Shown: positions 22,728 to 32,661, numbered from the stretch's first letter. The stretch is DNA of 56,855 nt from Candidatus Poribacteria bacterium (GCA_012270865.1 JAAXHL010000156.1:1-56855), one strand, 5' to 3'. Numbers and translations are program-made. The notes: a model not told the origin generated them from the sequence alone.

Positions 22728-24977
22728 ATGATGTCACACTGTACGATTGATTTTGAATTTCGTCAATGTTGCCGAAAGATGGGAATTTTAACGCTATTGT
22801 GGGTATGCACATTATCCCTTCCCATTAGGGTTGATGCCCAGACCGAGCGGAAGTTGCCACGGATGTCAGCACAGCATATTTCTGAGGAAATTAAGGTTGA
22901 TGGCGTGCTTGACGAACCTATTTGGCAGAGCGTTGAACCGATCCGTCAGTTGTATCAGATCCAACCCGATCAAGGCGAACCGGCAACAGAACAATCCGAA
23001 ATACGCATTCTTTATGATGATAAAAAGTTGTACTTCGGATTTATATTTTATGATTCAGAGATGGATAAGGTTGTCGCTAACGATATGCGTCGCGATTCTT
23101 CAGGGTTGCGTTCCAACGATTACGGATTCCTCCTCCTTGATACCTATAACGACCGGCGAAATGCCGTTTTCTTTCGTTTCACGCCGGTCGGTGGTATGGA
23201 GGATACGGCAGTCTCGAATAGCGGTGGGAGCCTCAATACAAGTTGGGACATCGTTTGGGAGTGCCGTTGTAGAATTAACGAAGACAATTGGACAGTGGAA
23301 ATCGCAATTCCGTTCAGTCAACTCCGCTTTGAGAGAAGTGACGTGATGAATTGGGGACTCAATTTTGGGCGAGAAATCGCACGGAAACGTGAAATCGCGG
23401 CGTGGAATGAAGCACCAAAAACGTACGGCGGACTCGCAAAATACCGTACTGCTTACTTCGGCACGCTTGAAGGGTTAGAAGGCATTACCCCGTCAAGGCA
23501 TCTGGAATTGCTGCCTTATGTCCTACCGGGAGCAAGTTATGAGTCGTCAATAGAGGAGACCGAAGGTGTATTTGATGCTGGCTTGGACCTCAAGTATGGG
23601 GTAACCCCGAATCTCACTGCCGATTTGACTTTCAATACCGATTTTGCACAGGTTGAGGCAGATCAAGAGCAGGTGAACCTGACACGTTTCAGTCTCTTTT
23701 TTCCAGAGCAGCGTCCATTCTTCTTGGAAGGTGCGAGTATCTTTGATGTCGGGATTCCGCGCCCAAGTTTCCGGAGACCACCACCCGTCCTGCTCTTTTA
23801 CAGCCGTCAGATTGGGCTTGCGGAAGGGCGTGCGATTCCTATCCTTGTTGGTGGGAAAATGACAGGGAAAATTGGTCCCTACGGCATAGGAATCCTGAAC
23901 GTGTTGACGAACAGATTTGAAGATGACGAGACGGACGCACCGGACATGTTTAGCGAACCTCGCACGAATTATTCTGTGATCCGAGTGAACCGAGATATCT
24001 TAGCCGGATCAACGGTCGGCGGAATTTTTGTCAACAAGCAAGATGCCGATGCATACAATCGCACAGCAGGACTCGACTTTTCTTTCCGTCCGACGCGAGA
24101 GATTAATATTGACGGATTATGGTCCCGCACCTTTGAAGCGGATGTTTCTGGAAACAGCAACGCCTTCTTTATCGGTGGCGATTGGCGCACGAATCTTTTT
24201 AGACTCAACAGTTCATACACAGACATCGGCGAGGACTTTAATCCTGGGGTTGGATTTGTTCAGCGCACGGAAGAACGTCCAGATATTCGCCGCTTTCGTG
24301 GTGGTGGAAGTTATACGCCTTGGCCCGGCGTATTTGGCATCCGAGAGATTCAAATTGGACCGGAGATTGATATAGTTCTGTCACATGAAAATGAATTGGA
24401 AACTCAAGAGATAACTTTTGACACGCAATTTGAATTTGAGACAGGCGACGACATCGGGTTTGAAGTCAAGAATACAACCGAACATTTGGATATAGGGTTT
24501 GACCTTCAAGGAGAGGAAATTCCAGCAGGTGATTACAATTTTACTTCATTTCAGTTCTCAACACGAACGAGCAGTGCTCGGATGATTGGTGCACGGATGC
24601 AAGTGGAATTCGGGGAGTTTTATAGCGGCACGAGACGCGGCTTTTCAATAGATGCAACTGCCAGACCCAATGCCAAATTGAGTGTAGAACCGTTCATCGA
24701 ATTTAACCGTATCACGCTACCTAACGAAGAATTCGATGCCAACGCTTTCGGTGGACGTATTAGCTACTCTTTTTCGACGACACTCTTCACGAAATTGTTC
24801 ACACAATGGAGTACCGATAGAGATGTGCTTTCTGCCAATTTCTTACTCAACTACATCTACCGTCCCGGCAGTGATTTGTACATTGTCTTTGACCAGAATT
24901 ACGATACCCGTGACGGTGGGGTTAAACTGCTCGGTTGGACAATCGTTGGGAAACTGACGTATTGGTGGAACCGATAG
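22728..24977 (+). CDS. Secreted DUF5916-family protein with CBM9-like N-terminal domain
   Basis: A 749-residue protein. After a signal peptide (LTLLWVCTLSLPIRVDA) comes a carbohydrate-binding family 9-like domain, with IKVDGVLDEPIWQSVEPI near residues 55-72 and WTVEIAIPFSQLRF near 200. The remainder looks like an outer-membrane beta-barrel: alternating strands such as RGFSIDATARPNAKLSVEPFI, an FFPEQRPFFLEGASIF motif typical of DUF5916, and a terminal aromatic segment (TYWWNR). The start at 22728 is chosen for GGAGG nine bases upstream; a frame from 22677 would give an improbable N-terminus. Probably glycan recognition or uptake at the outer membrane. Confidence 0.84.
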   Translation: MMSHCTIDFEFRQCCRKMGILTLLWVCTLSLPIRVDAQTERKLPRMSAQHISEEIKVDGVLDEPIWQSVEPIRQLYQIQPDQGEPATEQSEIRILYDDKKLYFGFIFYDSEMDKVVANDMRRDSSGLRSNDYGFLLLDTYNDRRNAVFFRFTPVGGMEDTAVSNSGGSLNTSWDIVWECRCRINEDNWTVEIAIPFSQLRFERSDVMNWGLNFGREIARKREIAAWNEAPKTYGGLAKYRTAYFGTLEGLEGITPSRHLELLPYVLPGASYESSIEETEGVFDAGLDLKYGVTPNLTADLTFNTDFAQVEADQEQVNLTRFSLFFPEQRPFFLEGASIFDVGIPRPSFRRPPPVLLFYSRQIGLAEGRAIPILVGGKMTGKIGPYGIGILNVLTNRFEDDETDAPDMFSEPRTNYSVIRVNRDILAGSTVGGIFVNKQDADAYNRTAGLDFSFRPTREINIDGLWSRTFEADVSGNSNAFFIGGDWRTNLFRLNSSYTDIGEDFNPGVGFVQRTEERPDIRRFRGGGSYTPWPGVFGIREIQIGPEIDIVLSHENELETQEITFDTQFEFETGDDIGFEVKNTTEHLDIGFDLQGEEIPAGDYNFTSFQFSTRTSSARMIGARMQVEFGEFYSGTRRGFSIDATARPNAKLSVEPFIEFNRITLPNEEFDANAFGGRISYSFSTTLFTKLFTQWSTDRDVLSANFLLNYIYRPGSDLYIVFDQNYDTRDGGVKLLGWTIVGKLTYWWNR

Positions 24978-24980
24978 ATG

Positions 24981-27128
24981 TCACTGTCCCCACGGTCTCA
25001 CCTGCTTGATTGAAATCCTCCCGTCACTCGTAATCTTGAACTCAATCTCCACAGCGAAATCCCTTGCACGTCCAATAGGACCATAGAATAGACTGAACTT
25101 ATTGTGGATGATGCCGAGATAACCATTGAGTTGACGCAGGTAGTCATCGGTCAGGATCCGTCCCCCATCTGCCGTCCGATTGGAAGTCGTTACCACCCGA
25201 TAATCGTTGCTATCCGACCAATCCATCAATATCTCCTCAGGAATAGACAACTCTTCAGGATTCGTCACGAGATCTTCACCGACTTGCGTGTTAAGGTAGT
25301 AGTTGCCGATTGTCTGATAGACGACATCATCGGTTACAGCAACGCCGTTCGCTAATTCATCTGCAAAATTAGGATGTACCAGCACCCCCATGGCTGTAGT
25401 GAGGTGGTCAATACGGTAGAAATCGCGTGCTTCAAACGCTCGGTAATTCCAGAGGCTTGCGAATACCTGTTTAATAGACTTCGATAAGTGCCCTTCGTCT
25501 GGATGGTGTGTGTAGGAGTCGTACAGACCTGCCCCGCTGAAACCGGGAAGGTCTTCGTTGTTCGTGCTGGAACGACATCGGAGGCGTGTGCCTTCGGGGA
25601 ATGCGTTGTGCAGCGTCGCAAATGCGTTCAGCATCCAGTCCGGTGTCTCCCCATTTCTGATGTCAGCCCTCAGCTGCTTTAGGGCAGCGACGCGTGTATC
25701 GTAATCATTCTGGAACGCTGTATCATCGAGTAACACCGCAATCTTCGCATAGAACCGGTTGTGCTTCATGAATTCGTCGTAAAAATAGAACGGGATACCG
25801 AACCCATCCGGTACCGTTCCTTCAGGGAACCCCAGCGTACGTAGCGTCGCAACATTCGCTGTCTTCACACCGAAACGTGAAGCATCCGAAAACCCGATGT
25901 CGTCGAGTGGTAGAATTTCCGTAACAGAGAGGTCTCGCTTAGGCTTCTGTGTTTCTGACGGACGCAGGTCCGCAAAGTGTGTCTCCACCTCTTTAAGCGT
26001 CGCTTCTCTAATTTCAAAACCGTCGGCGTTGACCTCATAGTAGACATATTTCCCGATAAGCCGTGCAATTGACGCGTTCTCCCAGGCTTTGGTGATGAAA
26101 GCGTTCGGAACTTTGTCCTGAATCGCGCGGAGGTTGACGTGCGAAAGCGGTGTCTGCCGAGCACCGGTAATAACGCCAGCGACCCGCGGCATCTCGTTTG
26201 GTAAAGTTTTACAGATAACGATGTCGCGTGGTGTCGAACGCTCATCTAATTCCAACACACGCAGCAAGCCGAACGATGCTGCCTGATTCAGCGGGAGGTA
26301 ACCGACATTCTCATAAAGGTCGTCCTCGAAATAGACAGGGAATTCCGCAGCGTCATAGCGTGCCTTTTCGCGGTTATAAATCCCGATCGCTCCCCACAAC
26401 GGGCAATAGCCGAGTCTGTCTTTGAGTATCGGCATCTTCGAGACGAGGAGATCGTGTGCAAGTTTGATTTCTTCAAACGGAAAAGCATCGTTCGGATTGA
26501 ACTCGAAAGTATAGACCCCCGGTTCACCATTCGGAGACGTAAAAAGCGGACGATAACTCAACACTCCACGCATCTGACCTTGCCCTCTTCTCAAACCCGC
26601 AGCGTCCATGAAACTGCCGTGAGAACGGTGCGTCTCCGTGTTCATAAAATAAAGCTGTGGGTTCTCCGTATGCGTCCTCTCAATCTGAAATTTTACAAAT
26701 TCGATGCCAATAAGTTGGGTATCAATACGGACTTCCGTGCCTTGATACGACAGTTTCTTGAAGGTCTCTCGGTCAGGGATTGTGGCAGCACCGTCTCTGA
26801 ATACAACCTGTTCAGGGTTCAATCTCGGTCCTGAGGGTTCCCTACCGCGTCCGCCTCTACCTCCGCCTCTGCCGCGAGACCGGTCTCGCTGACCGCTCTG
26901 CAGTTGACGGATTTCACGCTGGCTGAACTTCTCACCGCGTTGAGTTTCAAGCCGCATCACGCGAATCATGAGTGCCTGTTCTTCGGCACTGAGTTCACCA
27001 TTCAGGTCGAAATCAAACCGCCTCTCGTCTACTGTAAGTTTGCTCTGTGTCCAAGTGTTTAGCACGACTATCGCCGAAAACACCAGCACACAAGCAAAAA
27101 ATGCTCCGATAAGATATTTCCGTTTCAT
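24981..27128 (-). CDS. Secreted PEP synthase/glucan water dikinase-like protein with EF-hand loop
   Basis: A 715-residue protein. Residues 5-25 form a signal peptide or anchor. A perfect 12-residue EF-hand loop (DFDLNGELSAEE, 39-50) is followed by an Arg/Gly-rich stretch at about 81-97. A phosphohistidine swivel motif TPLSHVNLRAI with His330 comes before the ATP-grasp part (FGVKTANVATL at 419-429; RSSTNNEDLPGFSGAG at 519-534; KQVRPW at the end). That His-then-ATP-grasp order matches glucan water dikinases, whereas PEP synthase and PPDK have ATP-grasp first. It may phosphorylate a glycan using ATP or PEP, but how it gets nucleotide outside the cell is unclear; alternatively the N-terminus is an inner-membrane anchor. 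Ends four bases from the DUF5916 gene, convergent. Confidence 0.78.
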   Translation of the reverse strand: MKRKYLIGAFFACVLVFSAIVVLNTWTQSKLTVDERRFDFDLNGELSAEEQALMIRVMRLETQRGEKFSQREIRQLQSGQRDRSRGRGGGRGGRGREPSGPRLNPEQVVFRDGAATIPDRETFKKLSYQGTEVRIDTQLIGIEFVKFQIERTHTENPQLYFMNTETHRSHGSFMDAAGLRRGQGQMRGVLSYRPLFTSPNGEPGVYTFEFNPNDAFPFEEIKLAHDLLVSKMPILKDRLGYCPLWGAIGIYNREKARYDAAEFPVYFEDDLYENVGYLPLNQAASFGLLRVLELDERSTPRDIVICKTLPNEMPRVAGVITGARQTPLSHVNLRAIQDKVPNAFITKAWENASIARLIGKYVYYEVNADGFEIREATLKEVETHFADLRPSETQKPKRDLSVTEILPLDDIGFSDASRFGVKTANVATLRTLGFPEGTVPDGFGIPFYFYDEFMKHNRFYAKIAVLLDDTAFQNDYDTRVAALKQLRADIRNGETPDWMLNAFATLHNAFPEGTRLRCRSSTNNEDLPGFSGAGLYDSYTHHPDEGHLSKSIKQVFASLWNYRAFEARDFYRIDHLTTAMGVLVHPNFADELANGVAVTDDVVYQTIGNYYLNTQVGEDLVTNPEELSIPEEILMDWSDSNDYRVVTTSNRTADGGRILTDDYLRQLNGYLGIIHNKFSLFYGPIGRARDFAVEIEFKITSDGRISIKQVRPWGQ

Positions 27129-27229
27129 GAATTTCCTCGCTAATAGTTAGAAGTTTTGGTGTATCTTCTTCTATTAGATTAGGCAGATAAGTGCTGGATT
27201 TGTTCAAAAAATAGCGTCCCTTTAACGGG

Positions 27230-27997
27230 TTACCGTCCTACTTTCAATTTCGCCCAAGCCGTAGCCAACTTCGCTTGTGGTGAAACCGCTGCAAAACCGA
27301 GTGCGATAGATAACCCACTGTCTGCGATCGCTTTTACATCATTTTCTGAGAGCGCGACATTGAAAAATGCGATTTCATCAATCAGCCCCGTGTAAGCCTC
27401 CTGTTTGTCATCTCTGGAGCCGATATACTTGGGTCCCGTTTTAAATGGACCTGCAGCAGCGTTAGATGCTTCTAACTCACCATCGACATAGACATTCACT
27501 TCTTTACCGTCGTAAGTCCCTGCGATATAATGCCATTTATCATCGTTCAACAAGGTATCAGACCATGTATTATGCGGAATCGGTTGGGCACACTGTCCAG
27601 CGAAATTTAATTTGTGGTCCTTTAGCGTCAAGATAACGTCGCCGCAGGGACCTACGATGATGTCAGACCATGCGGGTGCCGCGGGTGTTTTAATCAGAGC
27701 AACGATTGATACCTTGTCTTCATAATCAGCAAAATCGCCGACAGCGACATGAGCGCCGTCCTCGAACTGTAGAGCTTCACCGTACTTACCAGTGTCCCAG
27801 TTAGCACCAACAATCTCTCCGTCATTGCCGTTTTCAGAAGAATCTTTTGCCATGCCACCTTTACCTTCATCAAAGAACCATATTCCCAAAGCTGCGCCCG
27901 GATCAATCTCGGCAGAACTTAGATATGGAATCATAAAACTGAGGCAGATCAATGTTCCATATACCCAAATTGCTTTTGTTGACTGGATGACTCTCAT
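27230..27997 (-). CDS. Secreted LamG-domain protein
   Basis: A 255-residue protein: a signal peptide (LICLSFMIPYLSSAE), a LamG fold starting ALGIWFFDEGKGG and ASSENGNDGEI-like motifs, then WHYIAGTYDGKEVNVYVDGEL and LIDEIAFFNVALSENDVKAI. The C-terminal tail FAAVSPQAKLATAWAKLK is equivalent to the tail of the LamG proteins at 5606 and 30394. It may bind glycans on or outside the cell. The gene is on the same strand as the dikinase-like gene downstream, about 100 bases away. Confidence 0.85.
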   Translation of the reverse strand: MRVIQSTKAIWVYGTLICLSFMIPYLSSAEIDPGAALGIWFFDEGKGGMAKDSSENGNDGEIVGANWDTGKYGEALQFEDGAHVAVGDFADYEDKVSIVALIKTPAAPAWSDIIVGPCGDVILTLKDHKLNFAGQCAQPIPHNTWSDTLLNDDKWHYIAGTYDGKEVNVYVDGELEASNAAAGPFKTGPKYIGSRDDKQEAYTGLIDEIAFFNVALSENDVKAIADSGLSIALGFAAVSPQAKLATAWAKLKVGR

Positions 27998-28029
27998 TTT
28001 TTACCTCCAGTTAAAAAGTTAGAACGGAC

Positions 28030-30081
28030 TTATGTTTCAGATTCAATAACGAGATAGCTAACACTTTTTGGTTCCATCTTAATTGGAATTTCAACGTTGT
28101 AATTCCGGTCGATTTTGTAACGCTTCGGTTCCCCTTCGCCTTCACGAATGTTGGCAACGTCAGACAATCCGGTATAATAGAGCGGTAGTTTCAAAGTCGT
28201 CTCTTGCACCGTCTGGGTAGGATTATAGAGCATCGCGAGTCCACACGGACGGAGCTGCGCGTTGGCGTGGAGCATACAGTCGATGGAACGACCATCCGGA
28301 CGGCGCACGTGGATCAGGTCAGAATTCAATATCAGGCGATACCTGTTGTAGAAATCGACCCACCTCTTAACAACGGTTTTTGTCTCTTCAGTATCAAAAA
28401 GCCGGGGACCGCGATAGCACGCCATCACACCGCTCCCGAAATTCTGTGCGAGATGCGATTCGTAATCCTCAAGGTGATCACACAACGGCTCAAATGTTGC
28501 AGCTGCACCACCACCGTGGTATTCTACTAACGGGACGAACATCCAGCCCATACTCGGTGTCTTTTGATACGTTGCATCGTAGATGTTCTGACGAGAGATG
28601 AGAATCTGCCGCTCGCGGGGCAAACTGAAATTCGTTTCGCGATACCCCATACCGCATTTGTTGGAACCGTTGAGGTAATACTGATCTGGCGAATTGATAT
28701 AGATCCCGCGTTTTCGGCATTCGTGGTAAAAACGGACGCACGCTTCCCACTGACGCAGCTGCGAATCCGCCAAGTCGTTATGGTATGCGTGTGTCGTTGA
28801 AGCACAGACATCGCCGTGATAAGGACCATCGGTTTCTATGATATCCATTCCAGTGGCATCCATAAAATTTAACACGCGTTCGACGTAGCCATCTGCCCAG
28901 TCACTTGCAAGACACGCACTCTGTCCAAACCGGCTTCCGGGTTCTCCGGTCTCTGGATCAATACAGTTGAAGTCTGCCCCGACACCTCGCGAGGCACACA
29001 TCAGCGTATAACCACCGAGTTGAATGCCTTTATGATGCGCGTAATCCGCCAACGCCTTCATTTTGGCGATGTATTCGGGGTCCTCGCTCTCAATATTGAA
29101 TCCGCTCCCGAAAGTCATAATCACCATCTCAAATCCGACTTCGGCGCATTGATCAATCGCCAAACGGACGGCATCGGGGTCGGCACTTCTAACATGCATC
29201 AGAATCGGGTTCTCCGTAACCTGTGGTGCAAGCGTGCGATACATTTTACGACGTGTGAGTCCCGTGCGCTCGCGGTCGTCACTGTCATGCAGAATCTCGA
29301 AGGTACGGAAACTTTGAAAACTTTCACCCGCCTGAAGATTTACGCCCGGACCGAGTGGATAGTGGCTCGTCATCAACACCGGCATCTGATAATTATAGTC
29401 GACTTGCGTCAGGTAATCGGCATCTGGACCCCACTGTGTCGTCTCCATTCTACTAAAAGCATAATCGCTTTCAACATGTAGCCGGTGCTTTTCTTGCTCA
29501 TTAACCGCAAGGATTTCACAACTTAAGGCATCAATGTGAATCGGTTTTTCACCCGCATTGTGAAGCGTGAGCCACTTCGACAATACCGGAATACCTTGGT
29601 AGAGTTCATAATGCACGGAAACTTCGAGGGAGCCGACGGCTGGTGGGGGTGAGAACACAACCGTCAGTTTCACACCCTCTGGCGGATATACCGAAGATGT
29701 CGCAGGACGATTACGGACCCACGGATAGTGCGCTTCGGGTGCGCCGATTCGGTATTCACGAAATTGAAACGCGTTTTCATCGCTCGTCAACTCCGCAATC
29801 CAATTTGAATCAAGATAGGCATAATCAGGCTGCCCTTTCAAGCCTCCTACCTCGAATTCGTCGCCATTAATGGTAAGCAGTGCCTCCGGTTTGATCCCGC
29901 GAAGCAGGCTGCTTTCCCTAATTTGATTGGTATAATCGACGGTTGCGAAATTAGGTGAAGTGACAAATGTCCGTCGGATGAGACCGTTACTGAGAATCAA
30001 TTGGTTGTCCCTATCTTCTACTGAAGCAGGTTGATTAAAGGGTTGAACCAACCAATCGTTTTGTTGTGATGTGTGTTGCAT
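28030..30081 (-). CDS. Putative glycoside hydrolase, alpha-galactosidase-like TIM barrel
   Basis: A 683-residue protein. The first 250 residues are a beta-rich domain of the type preceding TIM barrels in clan GH-D enzymes. The barrel runs from about residue 295 (ILMHVRSADPDAVRLAIDQC) with GFEMVIMTFGSGF, GIQLGGYTLMCASRG, MDIIETDGPYHGD and a later C-terminal beta domain ending YLVIESE. Asp in IETDGPY is a plausible catalytic acid. I cannot assign a definite GH family, and no signal peptide is visible, so it may be cytoplasmic. The ATG at 30081 follows AAGGA. The frame could extend to 30108. Probably acts on galactosides or related sugars. Confidence 0.65.
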   Translation of the reverse strand: MQHTSQQNDWLVQPFNQPASVEDRDNQLILSNGLIRRTFVTSPNFATVDYTNQIRESSLLRGIKPEALLTINGDEFEVGGLKGQPDYAYLDSNWIAELTSDENAFQFREYRIGAPEAHYPWVRNRPATSSVYPPEGVKLTVVFSPPPAVGSLEVSVHYELYQGIPVLSKWLTLHNAGEKPIHIDALSCEILAVNEQEKHRLHVESDYAFSRMETTQWGPDADYLTQVDYNYQMPVLMTSHYPLGPGVNLQAGESFQSFRTFEILHDSDDRERTGLTRRKMYRTLAPQVTENPILMHVRSADPDAVRLAIDQCAEVGFEMVIMTFGSGFNIESEDPEYIAKMKALADYAHHKGIQLGGYTLMCASRGVGADFNCIDPETGEPGSRFGQSACLASDWADGYVERVLNFMDATGMDIIETDGPYHGDVCASTTHAYHNDLADSQLRQWEACVRFYHECRKRGIYINSPDQYYLNGSNKCGMGYRETNFSLPRERQILISRQNIYDATYQKTPSMGWMFVPLVEYHGGGAAATFEPLCDHLEDYESHLAQNFGSGVMACYRGPRLFDTEETKTVVKRWVDFYNRYRLILNSDLIHVRRPDGRSIDCMLHANAQLRPCGLAMLYNPTQTVQETTLKLPLYYTGLSDVANIREGEGEPKRYKIDRNYNVEIPIKMEPKSVSYLVIESET

Positions 30082-30393
30082 GTTAATCCTTATTTCATCG
30101 GAATCCATTCCGCTGTATTTTTTTTAGTATTAGTATAACGCTTACGGAGAATAATACAAGAACAATTGGTAAAGAAGTTATAAGTTTCCAGTTTCCTGTC
30201 TCCAGAGTTACGAGGATGCGTTTTGTTACGCTTGCGTCTTTAACTGGTTACTGGCGACTGTTAACTGTTAACTGATTGCACATTACACCTATCTATGATA
30301 TAATACCAATAATTGAAGACAGAAAACTCGGAAATCACACCTTTGTGTACTGAGTTCTGACGACTGCGTACTAATAAAAAGGAGAGATTTACC
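30082..30393. other. Divergent spacer with promoter and dispersed repeat
   Basis: Between the glycosidase-like gene and the LamG gene. It holds a CTGTTAACTGTTAACTG repeat near 30256-30275, a promoter on the plus strand at 30276-30304, and no coding sequence I can support. Confidence 0.7.
30276..30304 (+). promoter_or_regulatory. Promoter of the LamG-glycosidase operon
   Basis: TTGCAC (30276-30281), 17 bases, TATAAT (30299-30304), about 90 bases before the LamG start at 30394. Confidence 0.78.
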
Positions 30394-31176
30394 ATGAGAA
30401 ACGTTATATCCACAACGTGTTGCATAGCAACGATCGTTTTGTTGACAACTGGCATCGGATTACATAGTTTTGCACAAGATAAACACACCGTCGCGCTCTA
30501 TACATTCGAGACAGGTGCAGGAAACACCGTCAAAGACCTCTCTGAGTACGGAAACGATGGCAAACTCATGGGACCGAAGTGGGGAGACGGCAACCTGGGA
30601 GGTGGACTCGTCTTCGGTGGAAATGCTCCGAGAGATTTTGTTGAAATACCCGATAGCGAGAGTTTAGACGTGGTTGAAGGACTTACCGTCGAAATGTGGA
30701 TGTACCTTGAGGCGTGGTCAACTGCGGGGGGTACGGGTGCAACGAAAGAGACGACCTATAAAGTGGGACCTCGGAGCGATAAGAAAGTCTTACTCCGAAT
30801 GACCACAGATGCCCTCGCATGGGGTGCTGCAGTCGTTGCCGGTAAAACAGATATGCCGCTGAAAAAGTGGACGCATATCGCTGGCACTTACGACGGAAAA
30901 TCCGGTGAAGGCAAGATTTATATTGACGGTGTCTTAGACGGCGAAGGCAAGATCGGTGGCAATATCACCCCGAACGACGACGTTTTGTGGCTCGGACGCG
31001 GTGCCGGACCGTTCTTAGAGGGACGGATGGACGAAGTCCGAATCTCCAACATCGCACGCTCCGAAGACGAAATCAAAGAACTCATGAACAAAGGCATCGA
31101 AGGCGTGTTAGCAGTCCAACCGCAGGATAAGTTAACGACAACATGGGGGAAACTGAAGGCAGACTTTGCGCAGTAG
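30394..31176 (+). CDS. Secreted LamG-domain protein
   Basis: A 260-residue protein. The signal peptide (CIATIVLLTTGIGLHSFAQ) is followed by a LamG domain: HTVALYTFETGAGN, YGNDGKLMGPKWGDGNLGGGL, LTVEMWMYLE, WTHIAGTYDGKSGEGKIYIDG and MDEVRISNIARSEDEI. The tail VLAVQPQDKLTTTWGKLK is shared with the LamG proteins at 5606 and 27230. AAGGAGAG lies upstream of the ATG. The next gene starts 16 bases later, so this and the glycosidase-like protein are probably one operon. Confidence 0.86.
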   Translation: MRNVISTTCCIATIVLLTTGIGLHSFAQDKHTVALYTFETGAGNTVKDLSEYGNDGKLMGPKWGDGNLGGGLVFGGNAPRDFVEIPDSESLDVVEGLTVEMWMYLEAWSTAGGTGATKETTYKVGPRSDKKVLLRMTTDALAWGAAVVAGKTDMPLKKWTHIAGTYDGKSGEGKIYIDGVLDGEGKIGGNITPNDDVLWLGRGAGPFLEGRMDEVRISNIARSEDEIKELMNKGIEGVLAVQPQDKLTTTWGKLKADFAQ

Positions 31177-31192
31177 AAAAGGATTCCACACA

Positions 31193-32560
31193 ATGCTGAA
31201 AGCCATTACGATGCAATCCGTGATGCTCCTTCTCGCTTTTGGCGGCACATACACAAGCATAGCCGACATACAGCGGGGTTACCCATCCATCTTTCAGGCA
31301 TGGAACGACATCGAAAACAGGCCCGACCTGGATGAACTCCAGCGACTCGCGCAACACGATCTCGCTTTCGCACACCCCTACACGCTGCTCAGAGTCGTTT
31401 GGGATATATCAGAAGCGCAACCCTATTCAGGATTGGCAACAGCGTTGAACCCAAGTCAACTCGAGGCAGCGCGCGAAAGAAAACAGGAACTTCTATCCTT
31501 AAACCCTAACCTATTACTGCTTGTCGAAATCCGATATAGGGACGCGAGATATGTGTCGCGCGAAAATGAAACGAGCGTCGAAAACTGGTGGGAAGTCGGT
31601 TATTTCCCGCCAGATTCCCCCTATTGGCTTAGAGATAGCAACCGGAAACCGGTTATCGGGTGGGGTGAAGATACCAATGGCGACGGAAAGATTGACGAAA
31701 CCGATAAAGTTCTTGGCTACCTCATAGACTTCACGAACCCAGAGATGCAGGATTTGATGGTCAAACAAGCCGTCGCACTCGACACGTCTGGTCTCTTTGA
31801 TGGAATTATGCTCGATTGGTGGAATGAAAATTACGCCACCAGCCCAGTCGCCGTTGATGACTGGTCGGAGACGATCCTGACACCGGATACTGAATTAGAA
31901 GCGAGATTGGCGATCTTACGCAAAATACGGGAACAGGTGGCAGACGACTTCTTAATCCTCGTCAACGCGAATATGCGGCAGATTCCAAAATCTGCACCGC
32001 ACGTGAACGGTCTTTTCATGGAGTGCTATAAACCGGAACACGACGAAGGGTATAACCTTGATCAAATCCTACAGATCGAAAAGACGCTCCTCTGGGCAGA
32101 ACAGCATCTCCGAGAACCGAGAATCAACTGCTTAGAAGGGTGGCGCGTCGTGACGGATTACATGGGAGACTTAGACACACGCGTCGCCGAGCGGAACAGC
32201 ACGGAGAACTTACGATGGATGCGTATGATTACAACACTGAGTCTAACGCACTCAGACGGCTACGTCCTTTTTGGCGACGACAATGCCATACCTGCTCCAG
32301 ACCACTTACACAACTGGTATGACTTCTATGATACCGATCTCGGACAACCCATCCAAGACAGAGCCGTTCGATACCGAGACATCGTCGGATTTTTCATGCG
32401 GGAGTTTGAAAACGGTTGGGCAGTCTACAATCGTAGCGGATCAACACAAATCATCTCATTCAACGACGATGTTACAGCAGTCGATAGTGGCAGGTGGCAA
32501 TCGCGCCACGAGATTCCGAACTTTGATGGTGAGATTTTCCTAAAAACTGACAAAGATTGA
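31193..32560 (+). CDS. Putative secreted glycoside hydrolase (GHL-type TIM barrel)
   Basis: A 455-residue protein. An N-terminal hydrophobic segment (VMLLLAFGGTYTSIA) acts as signal peptide. The body resembles the putative glycoside hydrolase family GHL10/GHL15: a TLLRVVWDIS strand, NLLLLVEIRYRD, GLFDGIMLDWWNENY with Asp and Glu candidates, FLILVNANMRQ, and NGLFMECYKP. A DTNGDGKIDETD segment near residue 165 is a calcium-binding dockerin-like loop. AAAGGA is 9-14 bases before the ATG at 31193; the frame extends upstream but overlaps the LamG stop. Its substrate is unknown, probably an extracellular polysaccharide. Confidence 0.72.
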   Translation: MLKAITMQSVMLLLAFGGTYTSIADIQRGYPSIFQAWNDIENRPDLDELQRLAQHDLAFAHPYTLLRVVWDISEAQPYSGLATALNPSQLEAARERKQELLSLNPNLLLLVEIRYRDARYVSRENETSVENWWEVGYFPPDSPYWLRDSNRKPVIGWGEDTNGDGKIDETDKVLGYLIDFTNPEMQDLMVKQAVALDTSGLFDGIMLDWWNENYATSPVAVDDWSETILTPDTELEARLAILRKIREQVADDFLILVNANMRQIPKSAPHVNGLFMECYKPEHDEGYNLDQILQIEKTLLWAEQHLREPRINCLEGWRVVTDYMGDLDTRVAERNSTENLRWMRMITTLSLTHSDGYVLFGDDNAIPAPDHLHNWYDFYDTDLGQPIQDRAVRYRDIVGFFMREFENGWAVYNRSGSTQIISFNDDVTAVDSGRWQSRHEIPNFDGEIFLKTDKD

Positions 32561-32626
32561 AAAAATTAGTGTTTTGCAGGCGGGTTGAACAAACCAATTC
32601 TAATCTGATTCATCAAAACATCTTTT

Positions 32627-32654
32627 AACTGAGTACTGATAACTGAGTACTGAT
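32627..32654. repeat. Tandem 14-bp repeat AACTGAGTACTGAT
   Basis: Two exact copies, in the same family of CTGATAACT-type strings as the repeats at 3408-3466 and 35189-35247. Located between convergent genes. Confidence 0.8.
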
Positions 32655-32661
32655 AACTGCA

